Assembly: GCA_039414355.1 (NCBI GenBank)
Contig: JBCDJN010000037.1
Location: 1 to 41,499 of the forward strand
Direction: 5' to 3'
DNA: 41,499 bases
Origin: JBCCQL01 sp039414355
GTDB taxonomy: Bacteria; Planctomycetota; Planctomycetia; Pirellulales; Lacipirellulaceae
In this document: positions 9,609 to 17,020 of the stretch, in pieces
Numbering within the stretch: position 1 is the stretch's first letter
Layout of the letters: every line of letters begins with the position of its first letter
The notes under the pieces: generated by a model
The model's database searches: none
What the model was told of the DNA's origin: nothing
The model's input: only the letters and a program-made list of their open reading frames with translations
Program-made: the position numbers and the translations under genes

Positions 9609-11672
9609 CTAGCCGAGCAGCTTCTTCGCCGCGGCGACGGTTGCAGCCGGCGTGATGCCGCGTTGCTCGTAGACCTCGGCGAACGGGCCCGAGGCGCCGT
9701 ACGTGGTCATGCCGACGAACGCGCCATCCACGCCCAGGTACTTGTCCCAGCCCTGCTGCACGCCGGCTTCCACGGCGACGCGGGCTTTGACCGACTTCGG
9801 CAGCACGCTCTGCTTGTACGCGTCGTCTTGGTCCTCGAAGAGTTCCATCGACGGCACGCTCACCAGGCGAACGGCAACGCCGTCGGCGGCGAGCGTTTCG
9901 TACGCCTCGGTCGCGATGGCCAGCTCACTGCCCGACGCCATCAGGATGACTTGCGGCTCAGCCTTGCTATCGGCCAAGACGTAGGCGCCCTTCGCGGCGC
10001 CGGCGGCGGGGGCGAACTTGGTGCGGTCCATCGTCGGCAGGTTCTGCCGCGTCAGCACGAGCGCCGTCGGCCGCTTCTGGTTCTCGATCGCGCTCTTCCA
10101 CGCCTCGCCCACTTCGTTCGCGTCGCCAGGGCGGATGACAACCAGGTTCGGGATGGCCCGCGCGGCGGCGAGCTGCTCCACCGGCTGGTGGGTGGGGCCG
10201 TCTTCGCCCACGCCAATCGAGTCGTGCGTGAAGACGTAGACCACCGGCAGCTCCATGAGCGCCGCCAGCCGCATCGCCGGGCGGAGGTAGTCGCTGAAGA
10301 CGAAGAACGTGGCCGCGTAGGGCCGCAGCCCGGCGAGCGCCATGCCGTTGGCGGCCGACGCCATGGCGTGCTCGCGGATGCCGAAGTGCAGGTTGCGGCC
10401 GCCGTAGTTGCCCGCGGCGAAGCTCTCGGCGCCATCGACCAGTGTCTTGGTCGAAGGCGCCAGGTCGGCCGAGCCACCCACCAACCACGGCAGGTTCTTC
10501 GCCACGCCGTTGAGAGCCTTGCCGCCCGAGCCGCGGGAGGCCATCCCCTTCGCGTCGGCGGGGAATTCTGGAATGTCCGCGTCCCAACCCGTCGGGAGCT
10601 CGCCGGCGAAGAGCGCCGTAAGTTCGGCGCCCAAGTCAGCGTGCTCGGCTTGGTACTTCGCGAACGAAGCGTCCCACGCCTCGCGGGCCGCCGCGCCGCG
10701 GGCGCCGAGGGTTTCGGTGAAGTGCTCCTTCACGCCGTCGGGCACCAGGAACTTCTCGTCCGCCGGCCAGCCGTAAGCCTCCTTGGTGAGCTTGATCTCG
10801 TCGTCGCCCAGCGGCGAGCCGTGGGCGCCCGACGTATCGGCCTTGTTCGGGGCACCCCAGCCAATGACGCTCTTGACGATGATGATCGTCGGCGCGTCGT
10901 CGGTCTGCTTGAACGTGTCGATCGCCTTGCCGAAGGCGCCCAGGTCGTTGGCGTCGTCGACCGTCACCACGTTCCAGCCCAGGCCCTTGAACCGTGTGGC
11001 CACGTCTTCGCTGAACGCCAGGTCGGTCTTGCCCTCGATCGTGATCCGATTGTCGTCGTAGATCCAGCAGAGGTTCGAGAGCTTCAGGTGTCCGGCCAGC
11101 GATGCCGCCTCGCACGCCACGCCCTCCATCAGGTCGCCGTCGCTGCACTGCACGTAAACGTTGTAGTCAAAGAGGTCGAAGCCCGGCTTGTTGTAGCGGG
11201 CGGCCATCCACCGCTCGGCCATCGCCATGCCGACGCTGTTGCCGCACCCCTGGCCGAGCGGGCCGGTGGTGGTCTCCACGCCGGTGGTGTGGTGCACCTC
11301 CGGGTGGCCGGGCGTGAGGCTGCCGAGCTGGCGGAAGTTCTTCAGGTCGTCCAGCGACAGGGCCGGCTCGCCGGTCACGTTGCCCGCGTGGTCCACCTTC
11401 TTGATGCCGGCCAGGTGGATCATCGAGTAGATCAGCATCGACGCGTGCCCGCACGACAGCACGTACCGGTCGCGGCCCGGCCAGAGCGGCGCCGCGGGGT
11501 CGTAGTTGAGCACGTCGGCCCACAGCTTGAACGTCACCGGCGCCAGCGCCATAGGCGTGCCGGGGTGCCCCGAATTGGCCGCTTGCACGCCGTCCATGCT
11601 GAGCGTGCGGATGGTGTTGATGGCGGTGGTGGTCAGGTCGCCGGTAGTGGGTTCAGCAGTCGCGGTTGCCAT
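9609..11672 (-). CDS. tkt: Transketolase
   Basis: Transketolase moves two-carbon ketol units between sugar phosphates in the cytoplasmic non-oxidative pentose phosphate pathway, using thiamine diphosphate and a divalent metal. The 687-residue length fits. Seen are the N-terminal NSGHPGTPMALAP block, the cofactor and metal region CSDGDLMEGVACEA with later DDNRITIEG, and the transketolase motif around HFGIREHAMASAANGMAL. ATG 11672 gives MATATAEPTTGDLTTTAIN; the frame runs further upstream but without family similarity. A plausible promoter lies at 11719-11748. Its divergent neighbour is the PEP-CTERM protein gene; the next gene on the same strand is the unknown secreted protein. Confidence 0.95.
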   Translation of the reverse strand: MATATAEPTTGDLTTTAINTIRTLSMDGVQAANSGHPGTPMALAPVTFKLWADVLNYDPAAPLWPGRDRYVLSCGHASMLIYSMIHLAGIKKVDHAGNVTGEPALSLDDLKNFRQLGSLTPGHPEVHHTTGVETTTGPLGQGCGNSVGMAMAERWMAARYNKPGFDLFDYNVYVQCSDGDLMEGVACEAASLAGHLKLSNLCWIYDDNRITIEGKTDLAFSEDVATRFKGLGWNVVTVDDANDLGAFGKAIDTFKQTDDAPTIIIVKSVIGWGAPNKADTSGAHGSPLGDDEIKLTKEAYGWPADEKFLVPDGVKEHFTETLGARGAAAREAWDASFAKYQAEHADLGAELTALFAGELPTGWDADIPEFPADAKGMASRGSGGKALNGVAKNLPWLVGGSADLAPSTKTLVDGAESFAAGNYGGRNLHFGIREHAMASAANGMALAGLRPYAATFFVFSDYLRPAMRLAALMELPVVYVFTHDSIGVGEDGPTHQPVEQLAAARAIPNLVVIRPGDANEVGEAWKSAIENQKRPTALVLTRQNLPTMDRTKFAPAAGAAKGAYVLADSKAEPQVILMASGSELAIATEAYETLAADGVAVRLVSVPSMELFEDQDDAYKQSVLPKSVKARVAVEAGVQQGWDKYLGVDGAFVGMTTYGASGPFAEVYEQRGITPAATVAAAKKLLG

Positions 11673-11718
11673 GCGGTTTCCGTGGCGGGTTCTTGTGGTT
11701 CGGTTTGAGTTTGGTGGG

Positions 11719-11748
11719 AGTTTACCGCAGGTTTCCTTGGAGCGTAAA
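11719..11748 (-). promoter_or_regulatory. Possible promoter of transketolase gene
   Basis: On the minus strand TTTACG (11748-11743) and TAAACT (11724-11719) are separated by 18 bases, each matching the sigma-70 consensus at four of six positions. The predicted start of transcription would leave a leader of about 40 bases before ATG 11672. This is a pattern match only. Confidence 0.3.
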
Positions 11749-11778
11749 GGCAATCAGGCGAATGCCCAGAGTCCTTTA

Positions 11779-11807
11779 TTGACACGGCTTTCGCGGGCGA
11801 AGATTCT
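11779..11807 (+). promoter_or_regulatory. Possible promoter of the PEP-CTERM protein gene
   Basis: A perfect TTGACA at 11779-11784 is followed after 17 bases by GATTCT at 11802-11807, a weak -10 (three of six). It would start transcription some 25 bases before GTG 11840. The good -35 and spacing support it; the poor -10 lowers confidence. Confidence 0.38.
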
Positions 11808-11839
11808 ACGAGTGCTCCCTCCCCTGCCCGAGTGATCCG

Positions 11840-13369
11840 GTGCCTCGCCTGACGAAAACCCTTCGGCTGCTGCTGTGCCTCTCCGTCGGCGGACTCTCAA
11901 TGGCCGGCCGCACTGCCGCCCAGTCCGATCCAGCCGGCTTCTCGACGGTACTAAACCTACCGGGCGACGATGTCCCCGCCCAAGTCGGCAGCGACACGCA
12001 GATCAATGTTGGGATTAATGGCATCCTGCCAAGCAGCACAGAGGCCCCGCTCGTGCTCGGGTCGATGGACGGTTCCTCGCGTAACATCGAGCTGAACGTG
12101 CTAGCCAGAGGGGACATCGGTAAGGGGCTCATTGCAAACGCCGGGACGGTGGTGAACGTCTTTGGCGGCAGTCTCGAAGGGAGACTGTTCGATCCCACGA
12201 TTTCCGCTAAGGGCGACAGCCAGGTTAGTTTACTACAGTCTCCTAACGCACCTTGCGGTGGGCTGGGCTGCGTATCAGGTCCCCAGCGAACACGCGTAGA
12301 CTGGATTGAGCTCAACGACCAGAGTGTCTTGAACGCGGACGACAACAGGGTGTTCCGGGTTGAGGCTAAAGACGAAAGCACCGTGCTGAGCACCAACGGG
12401 GAAATCCCCGACCTGATCGTTGGCGATTCCGCGCGGGCCTCGTTGGTTAATGGTGTAGTTGAATGCGTCACGATAACCGATGGCGGCTATGTCGAAGCCG
12501 TCGGAACGTTGTTCACCCACGCAGTCGATGTGCTGGGCGGCGAGATGGTGGCCGTCGGAGGCATCGACCTAGCCCACCGTTCGGTTCTTGTCGCGAACGG
12601 CGGCAAGCTTGACTACACGCTGGGATCGGCGCCCTGGATTAACGTGGGAGAAGACGCCACCTTGATCCTTCGGGGTGATAAGGCAACGCCCTTGGATCTG
12701 CAGCCTAGCGCGAGAGTCAATATGGAGAGACCCAACCTGTCGCGGCCATTTGGGCCGAAACGCACAATCCAGATTCTCGAAGCCAACGCGGTCGTCGCGA
12801 CCCGGGAAATCTACAATGCCGATGTGCTGATCGATGGCGGTTTCACCCGCCTCGCGACGGACGACATCGAGGCGTCCCGTATCCAAATCGTGGACGGGGC
12901 CGTCACAGGCAGCGCTGGGTTGGTCGGCTCGGAGCTGATCATCGACGGTGGCGTCTTGGGTCGCGTGCCATGGAGTGGACGCGTGGGTTGGAGTGGAGGG
13001 GACTTCGACCTAGATCTCTGGGAAGAGAGTTCTCTCACCGTGACGGGTGGTTTGATCCACAGCGAGCAGCATCCGGTCCGGGTGGTTAATGGGTCAGCGA
13101 GCGTCGTCGGCGGTGTATTTAGGGGCTACGGTTTGTCGGCCATTCAAACCGATGTCACCATTGGCGGCGGTGTTATGAACTCGTCGTACGCTACCCGCAG
13201 CGTATCTGTCTCGGGTGGGCTGCACTGGGGGCTGGCAGCCCACGGCTCGTCCCGGGTGCGCATCTCTGGCGGCACCATCTTGGGGGGAACTCACCGCTGG
13301 CGAGGATTCCGAGGTTCGGCTAGTTGGGAGCGACTTCAAGCTCAACGGCGTGCCCATCAGCGGTCTTGA
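11840..13369 (+). CDS. Secreted beta-helix-like protein, N-terminal part of a frameshifted PEP-CTERM gene
   Basis: The frame starts at GTG 11840 with a signal peptide (basic MPRLTKTLR, a leucine-rich core, then GRTAAQS). About 450 residues of glycine-rich repeated strands follow, with motifs such as VSGG, ITDGGYV and VNGSASVVGG, typical of right-handed beta-helix surface proteins. Correct coding appears to end at a run of six G (13282-13287); the remaining 28 or so codons to the stop at 13369 are rich in Arg and out of character. Removing one G joins this frame smoothly to the C-terminal part (TILG then ELTAGEDSEVRL), giving one protein of about 875 residues. Base composition here is less GC-rich than in neighbouring genes. 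Confidence 0.75.
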   Translation: MPRLTKTLRLLLCLSVGGLSMAGRTAAQSDPAGFSTVLNLPGDDVPAQVGSDTQINVGINGILPSSTEAPLVLGSMDGSSRNIELNVLARGDIGKGLIANAGTVVNVFGGSLEGRLFDPTISAKGDSQVSLLQSPNAPCGGLGCVSGPQRTRVDWIELNDQSVLNADDNRVFRVEAKDESTVLSTNGEIPDLIVGDSARASLVNGVVECVTITDGGYVEAVGTLFTHAVDVLGGEMVAVGGIDLAHRSVLVANGGKLDYTLGSAPWINVGEDATLILRGDKATPLDLQPSARVNMERPNLSRPFGPKRTIQILEANAVVATREIYNADVLIDGGFTRLATDDIEASRIQIVDGAVTGSAGLVGSELIIDGGVLGRVPWSGRVGWSGGDFDLDLWEESSLTVTGGLIHSEQHPVRVVNGSASVVGGVFRGYGLSAIQTDVTIGGGVMNSSYATRSVSVSGGLHWGLAAHGSSRVRISGGTILGGTHRWRGFRGSASWERLQAQRRAHQRS

Positions 13370-14468
13370 TCAACTCGGCGACGAAGCGGTTGTCGTGTTT
13401 CCCGAGTTCGAGTCTGCAGTGTTGACACTCACCGGGGTGCTCCAAGATGGCTCGCCGTTTGCGCTCGACACGGTACGCCCTAGCGACCAAAGGCTTCGAT
13501 GCGTTTCTGCCTGTGCCGTTGGGAGTATTGTGCTTGAGCGGGCGACGATGGCGCCGGCCGACCCTACCACGTACCGAACCTCGGATGGCAAGCCGCCGCT
13601 GCAGCTCAAGCGTGGGAATCAGTTAATCATTGACGACGGTAGCGAACCGCTTCACAGCCTAGCGGCAGGTTACGGGAGTGAGGTAGTCGTTGAACCCGGC
13701 GGTCAACTAGGCCACGATTTCCACGCGTTCGGCGCTAACGTTAGCATCCGTGGCGGGACCGTTGGGCGTTACATGCACGTCTTGGCCGGCGCACACGTTG
13801 TCTTAGAAGATGGCTATGTCGGTGCGGCATACGAGGACGCGAGAATCGGTTGGGACGACGGGCTGCCGCGCGAGAACGTTGTTGTAAGCGACGGAGGCAC
13901 GCTGACGATTAATGGCGGCGTCGTCGACGGACCGATCTACGCTTACCAAGGAGGTAACGTTGTTGTCAGCGGAGGGAGTGATTTGTGGATCGAGCATTTC
14001 GGGGGAGATGTCTCGGTGTTCGGTCAAGAGATGACGACTCGGCTAGGGCAGGCTCCGGAGGTCGAGTACGGTGTACCGGTAGAGATTGACCGATCTCTTG
14101 GGATTGGGCTCTCATTTACCTTGTCAGACGACGCCGGCTCTAGAGTCTCGATATGGAGAACGTATTCCAATGGCTCGGTAACGTTCACCCAGCTCGTCCC
14201 CGGCGACTACAACCGGGATCAGATCGTCGATCTGCTCGATTACGAGCTCTTCATGGCGTCGATGGGCGAGAGCGTCGCAACCCCGGGCGACGGGGCCGAC
14301 GGGAACTTCGATGGCGAAGTGACGATGGCCGACTACCAAGTCTGGCGAGAGAACCGGGGCCGGGTCTTCGGCAGCGACCGCCGTGTACCGGAGCCATCGA
14401 CAGCCCTGCTCTGCGTGGCGGCGTTGTTAGTCTCAACGCGATCGAGGTGCAGGCAGGTTTCGCGTTGA
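13215..14468 (+). CDS. C-terminal part of the frameshifted protein, with dockerin and PEP-CTERM signal
   Basis: This frame continues the preceding protein; real coding probably begins at the G run (13282-13287), and the GTG at 13215 is only the first start codon in this frame. It holds more glycine-rich strand repeats, then a dockerin-like pair of calcium-binding loops (GDYNRDQIVDLLDY and GNFDGEVTMADY, roughly bases 14200-14345). It ends in a PEP-CTERM signal at about 14385-14468: VPEPS, a hydrophobic stretch, and basic STRSRCRQ. That signal is normally processed by an exosortase at the cell envelope, so the full protein would be exported and surface-displayed or released. No exosortase gene is in the window. 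If the shift is real, the two halves are made separately or not at all. Confidence 0.75.
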   Translation: MGCTGGWQPTARPGCASLAAPSWGELTAGEDSEVRLVGSDFKLNGVPISGLDQLGDEAVVVFPEFESAVLTLTGVLQDGSPFALDTVRPSDQRLRCVSACAVGSIVLERATMAPADPTTYRTSDGKPPLQLKRGNQLIIDDGSEPLHSLAAGYGSEVVVEPGGQLGHDFHAFGANVSIRGGTVGRYMHVLAGAHVVLEDGYVGAAYEDARIGWDDGLPRENVVVSDGGTLTINGGVVDGPIYAYQGGNVVVSGGSDLWIEHFGGDVSVFGQEMTTRLGQAPEVEYGVPVEIDRSLGIGLSFTLSDDAGSRVSIWRTYSNGSVTFTQLVPGDYNRDQIVDLLDYELFMASMGESVATPGDGADGNFDGEVTMADYQVWRENRGRVFGSDRRVPEPSTALLCVAALLVSTRSRCRQVSR

Positions 14469-14744
14469 GGCTCGCTGGACTGGCGCGATTCCGCCCACAA
14501 TCCACGCCGCGCTAAGATTTGGACATCCGCCCGCTACATTGAGAATTGCCCTCCAGCACGCTGGGCTCGGCGGCGGTCGATGCGGGGGCTTCTTGGGGGC
14601 GATGGGCGGGTGTTTCGTTCGGTGAGCCGCCGGTTTGGGGCGGGAAGACTCGGGGGCGCGGTTTACGCGTCGGGTTGTTGGGTTTCTTTTGACACTCTTC
14701 TTCGGCGCGAGCTAACGAGCTGGCGCGCCGCGTCCGTGGTTCTC

Positions 14745-14770
14745 TCCCCGGGCTGACGCCCTGGGGCTCG
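14745..14770. repeat. Dispersed GC-rich intergenic repeat, copy B
   Basis: This is the second copy of the element at 2646-2671, differing at two of 26 positions. It is followed within about ten bases by the hairpin at 14781-14803, so the two may be parts of one larger composite repeat. On the minus strand it reads GEPQGVSPG. Confidence 0.6.
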
Positions 14771-14780
14771 CCATTCGCGA

Positions 14781-14803
14781 TTGAACCCGCCAAGCGGGTT
14801 CAA
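14781..14803. repeat. Perfect 10-bp hairpin, loop CAA
   Basis: TTGAACCCGC (14781-14790) and GCGGGTTCAA (14794-14803) are exact reverse complements around CAA. It lies beyond the stop of the minus-strand Gfo/Idh/MocA gene and past the plus-strand PEP-CTERM gene, so it could serve as a terminator for either, but there is no T run and it may be repeat-derived. Confidence 0.55.
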
Positions 14804-14849
14804 GCATCGCTTGCGAACTCGCGCCTAGCGCCGCGCGCCTCGGGCCTCA

Positions 14850-15923
14850 TCACCTCGCCGGCATTGGGCCGTGCGCGATGTCGATTCGGCGGCCTTCTCG
14901 GCAGCTTCTTCTTGCTTGGCCGACGATGGCCATCGCGCGGTAGCCGTCTTCTAGGCTGGCGGTGCGGAGGACGAGGCTCGCCACCGATCGGTGGAACTGC
15001 ATCAGCAGCCGCTCGCCGACGGGGCGCTCGTGCTGCAGCGTCTCGGTGTGCTGGCCGGCGGCGTCGAACCAGACCACGGTGCTCGGCAGGTCGACGAACG
15101 CGATGCCGCGCTCGCACACCACCTGCATGTCCGCCGGTCGGCGGAACGAGGCGGCCTCCGCCAGTTCCGGCGGGGCGTAGCTGCCGCAGGCGATCTGCGC
15201 CGCGGCGCCCGGTCCGCCCTCTTCGCCCGGGGCGAACTGCAGCGTGAGCAGCGAGTAGTCGTCCGACTGACAGGCGTCGGTCGCGGCGGGCGAACCCTCT
15301 TTCGCCGGGGCGCCATTCGCTCCGCTCGTCGGCTTCGGCACGGACATTGCGCCGAGGATGCTCGTGACCTCCTCGCCAACGACGTACCGGCACCAATCCA
15401 CCATCTCCACCAGCCGGCGGGTGGCTTGGTCCTTCATCGTGGGGTCGCCGGTGGGCGGGGCGAGCCGCTGGTTGCAGATCAGGAGCCGGGGCTTGCCGAG
15501 GCGGGTGGCGATGAGCTCCTGCAGGCGGATGGTGGCGGGCGCCAGGCGGTTGGGGAACTCCGCCATGAACGCGATGCCGGACTCCTTGACCCGCTTGCGG
15601 AGGGCGTCGGCGCGGTCGGCCGGCAGGTCGACGGGGGCGCCGTAATAGACCGCCTTGCTGTGGTCGCAGGCGGCGAAGATGGGCAGCGGGCCGAACCAGC
15701 GGGCCGAGAGGATCATCAACGCGTCGACGTCCTCGGCGGCGGCGACGCAGCGGAAGCCATCGCACGGGCGGGCACCGAGCTCGCGAGCCACCTGCTCGGC
15801 CCGGTGGGCGACGGGGTCGCAGACGGCCCGCACCTCGAACCGCTCGGCCAGCGTCTGCAGCGCAGGCCGGTGGCGGTTGGCCCAAGAGGGCCCGAGGCCG
15901 ACTAACCCAAGACGGAGCTTCAA
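14850..15923 (-). CDS. Gfo/Idh/MocA-type oxidoreductase, atypical
   Basis: The 357-residue protein has the layout of NAD(P)-dependent Gfo/Idh/MocA sugar oxidoreductases: an N-terminal Rossmann fold starting KLRLGLVGLGPSWANRHRPAL, the AVCDP segment after the second strand, and a C-terminal alpha/beta domain. Two features are unusual. The glycine motif lacks its third glycine (GLGPSW), and the region where the family has Glu-Lys-Pro reads VYYGAPVDLP, so the usual catalytic lysine is missing. It may not be an active dehydrogenase. TTG 15923 is the start, supported by GGGGGA seven bases upstream. It is divergent from the DUF454 gene. The substrate cannot be told. Confidence 0.82.
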   Translation of the reverse strand: MKLRLGLVGLGPSWANRHRPALQTLAERFEVRAVCDPVAHRAEQVARELGARPCDGFRCVAAAEDVDALMILSARWFGPLPIFAACDHSKAVYYGAPVDLPADRADALRKRVKESGIAFMAEFPNRLAPATIRLQELIATRLGKPRLLICNQRLAPPTGDPTMKDQATRRLVEMVDWCRYVVGEEVTSILGAMSVPKPTSGANGAPAKEGSPAATDACQSDDYSLLTLQFAPGEEGGPGAAAQIACGSYAPPELAEAASFRRPADMQVVCERGIAFVDLPSTVVWFDAAGQHTETLQHERPVGERLLMQFHRSVASLVLRTASLEDGYRAMAIVGQARRSCREGRRIDIAHGPMPAR

Positions 15924-16069
15924 GTGGCAATCCCCCCAATCGTCGCGGCCGTCACATCCGATCCGCGACGCGTCCGCATTATACCGCCAGCCGAACCGCC
16001 CCCAAAGCCGAAGAGAGATTGGCCCCCTCCCGGCCCGCCCGGCGGCGGCGTGTGGGCTAGCGTTGAATC

Positions 16070-16086
16070 GGTCGCCGCGGGCGACC
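16070..16086. repeat. 7-bp perfect hairpin upstream of the DUF454 gene
   Basis: GGTCGCC (16070-16076) and GGCGACC (16080-16086) pair exactly around a three-base loop, and TTTC follows on the plus strand. It lies in the divergent gap between the oxidoreductase and DUF454 genes. A leader structure is possible; role unknown. Confidence 0.4.
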
Positions 16087-16152
16087 TTTCAAGCCCGACG
16101 ACGCCAACGCCCACGCCACGCCTTGCTGGAAACACCGGTCACCGCCGACGCC

Positions 16153-16683
16153 TTGCGATTCGATCGAGTGGTCGTTCGCCCACGGCATGGTGAGCCGATT
16201 GTCGGATCGGAGCGCCAGCTCCCGAGCCAGGCCACCGGTTGGCGGCGGGCGTTGCTGCTTGTTGGCGCCGGGGTGACGTTTACGCTGGCGGTCTTTGGCG
16301 CCGTGCTGCCGGGGCTGCCGACCACACCATTCCTGCTGCTCACCAGCTACTGCCTGCTGCGGGTCTCGCCGTCGCTCAACCGCCGGCTGCTGCGTATGCC
16401 GGTCTTCGGCCCAATGCTCGCCGACTGGCAAACCCGCCGCGGCGTGCGTCCGGGGGTGAAGACCAAGGCGATTGGGCTGATCGTGGTCGTCGTTGCCGCG
16501 ACGCTTTGGTTGAGCCCGCTGCCGCTTCTGGCCAAGGCGGGCGTGGCGATCCTGGCGGCGGGCGGCGTGGCGATGGTGGCGAGCCTGCGGGTGCTCGGCC
16601 CGCGAGAGCCGGCGCCGTCGACAGCCTACTCCACGTTGACCGACGTGCCGGGCGCCTCGACGTCGACCTTGCCTTCGTTGTAG
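16153..16683 (+). CDS. DUF454 (YbaN-like) inner-membrane protein
   Basis: The recognisable domain starts at WRRALLLVGAGVTFTLAVFG, continues with the hallmark VLPGLPTTPFLLLTSYCLLRVSP, then FGPMLADWQTRRGV, and ends in a second hydrophobic pair. This is the pattern of small DUF454/YbaN membrane proteins of unknown function, with about four membrane segments. The start is uncertain: TTG 16153 and GTG 16168 are both possible, without a clear ribosome-binding site, and a longer frame extends upstream. The hydrophilic stretch before the domain is not part of the family. The last 58 bases overlap the end of the convergent lipoprotein gene, an arrangement that could allow antisense interference. Confidence 0.75.
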   Translation: MRFDRVVVRPRHGEPIVGSERQLPSQATGWRRALLLVGAGVTFTLAVFGAVLPGLPTTPFLLLTSYCLLRVSPSLNRRLLRMPVFGPMLADWQTRRGVRPGVKTKAIGLIVVVVAATLWLSPLPLLAKAGVAILAAGGVAMVASLRVLGPREPAPSTAYSTLTDVPGASTSTLPSL

Positions 16684-16958
16684 CGGACCTTGGCGCCGGG
16701 GGCGTCGACATCGACGCGGCCCCCCTCCACCTTCACATCGGTGCCGGGCGCCTTCACGTCCCAGTTGCCGCCCTCGCCCTTGATGTCGATGCCCAGGCCG
16801 GGGATCTGGATGTTGGTTCCGCCGCCGCCTTCGCCCTGCTCTTCGGCCGCGGCGGCGCCGGCTTGGCCTTCGCCGCCGGGGGCGCCAACGTTGACGTTCA
16901 CGTCGCACCCAACGCCGGCAAGTGCGGCTACGGCCAGCAGATAAACAAAGCTACGCAT
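16626..16958 (-). CDS. Small lipoprotein with short beta-type repeats
   Basis: This 110-residue protein starts at ATG 16958, with AGGAG about seven bases upstream. It has a lipoprotein signal with a lipobox ending AGVGC at about residue 19, so it should be lipid-anchored. The mature part starts DVNVNVGAPGGEGQAG, then a low-complexity Ala/Glu/Gly linker. The C-terminal half has three repeats of about 16 residues built on V/W-D-V-x-A-P-G (WDVKAPGTDVKVEG, VDVDAPGAKVRYNEG, VDVEAPGTSVNVE). I do not recognise the family; the repeats suggest a small beta-solenoid or strand stack. It lies 62 bases after the methyltransferase gene on the same strand and overlaps the end of the DUF454 gene. Confidence 0.72.
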   Translation of the reverse strand: MRSFVYLLAVAALAGVGCDVNVNVGAPGGEGQAGAAAAEEQGEGGGGTNIQIPGLGIDIKGEGGNWDVKAPGTDVKVEGGRVDVDAPGAKVRYNEGKVDVEAPGTSVNVE

Positions 16959-17020
16959 GATGATTCTCCTGCAAGGGATCGCACGCGGCGGCGTGCGGGT
17001 GTGATTGAGGTTGGTGTGGA

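Larger units (their letters stand above)
14469..14849. other. Repeat-rich spacer of 381 bases without a convincing gene
   Basis: Between the PEP-CTERM gene and the Gfo/Idh/MocA gene the sequence holds a dispersed repeat copy (14745-14770) and a 10-bp hairpin (14781-14803). A minus-strand frame of 93 codons crosses it but looks like repeat-derived sequence and has no recognisable domain. I see no RNA gene here. Confidence 0.55.

Noticed and set aside
9606..11708. Plus-strand frame of 700 codons antisense to transketolase
   Set aside because: No recognisable domain; it mirrors the transketolase gene in a high-GC background.
14512..14793. Minus-strand frame of 93 codons in the 14.5-14.8 kb spacer
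   Set aside because: Includes repeat-encoded GEPQGVSPG and low-complexity sequence; no domain or ribosome-binding site.
14800..15939. Alternative minus-strand frame covering the oxidoreductase gene
   Set aside because: Arg- and Ala-rich; the frame ending at 14850 has the Gfo/Idh/MocA pattern and a good start site.
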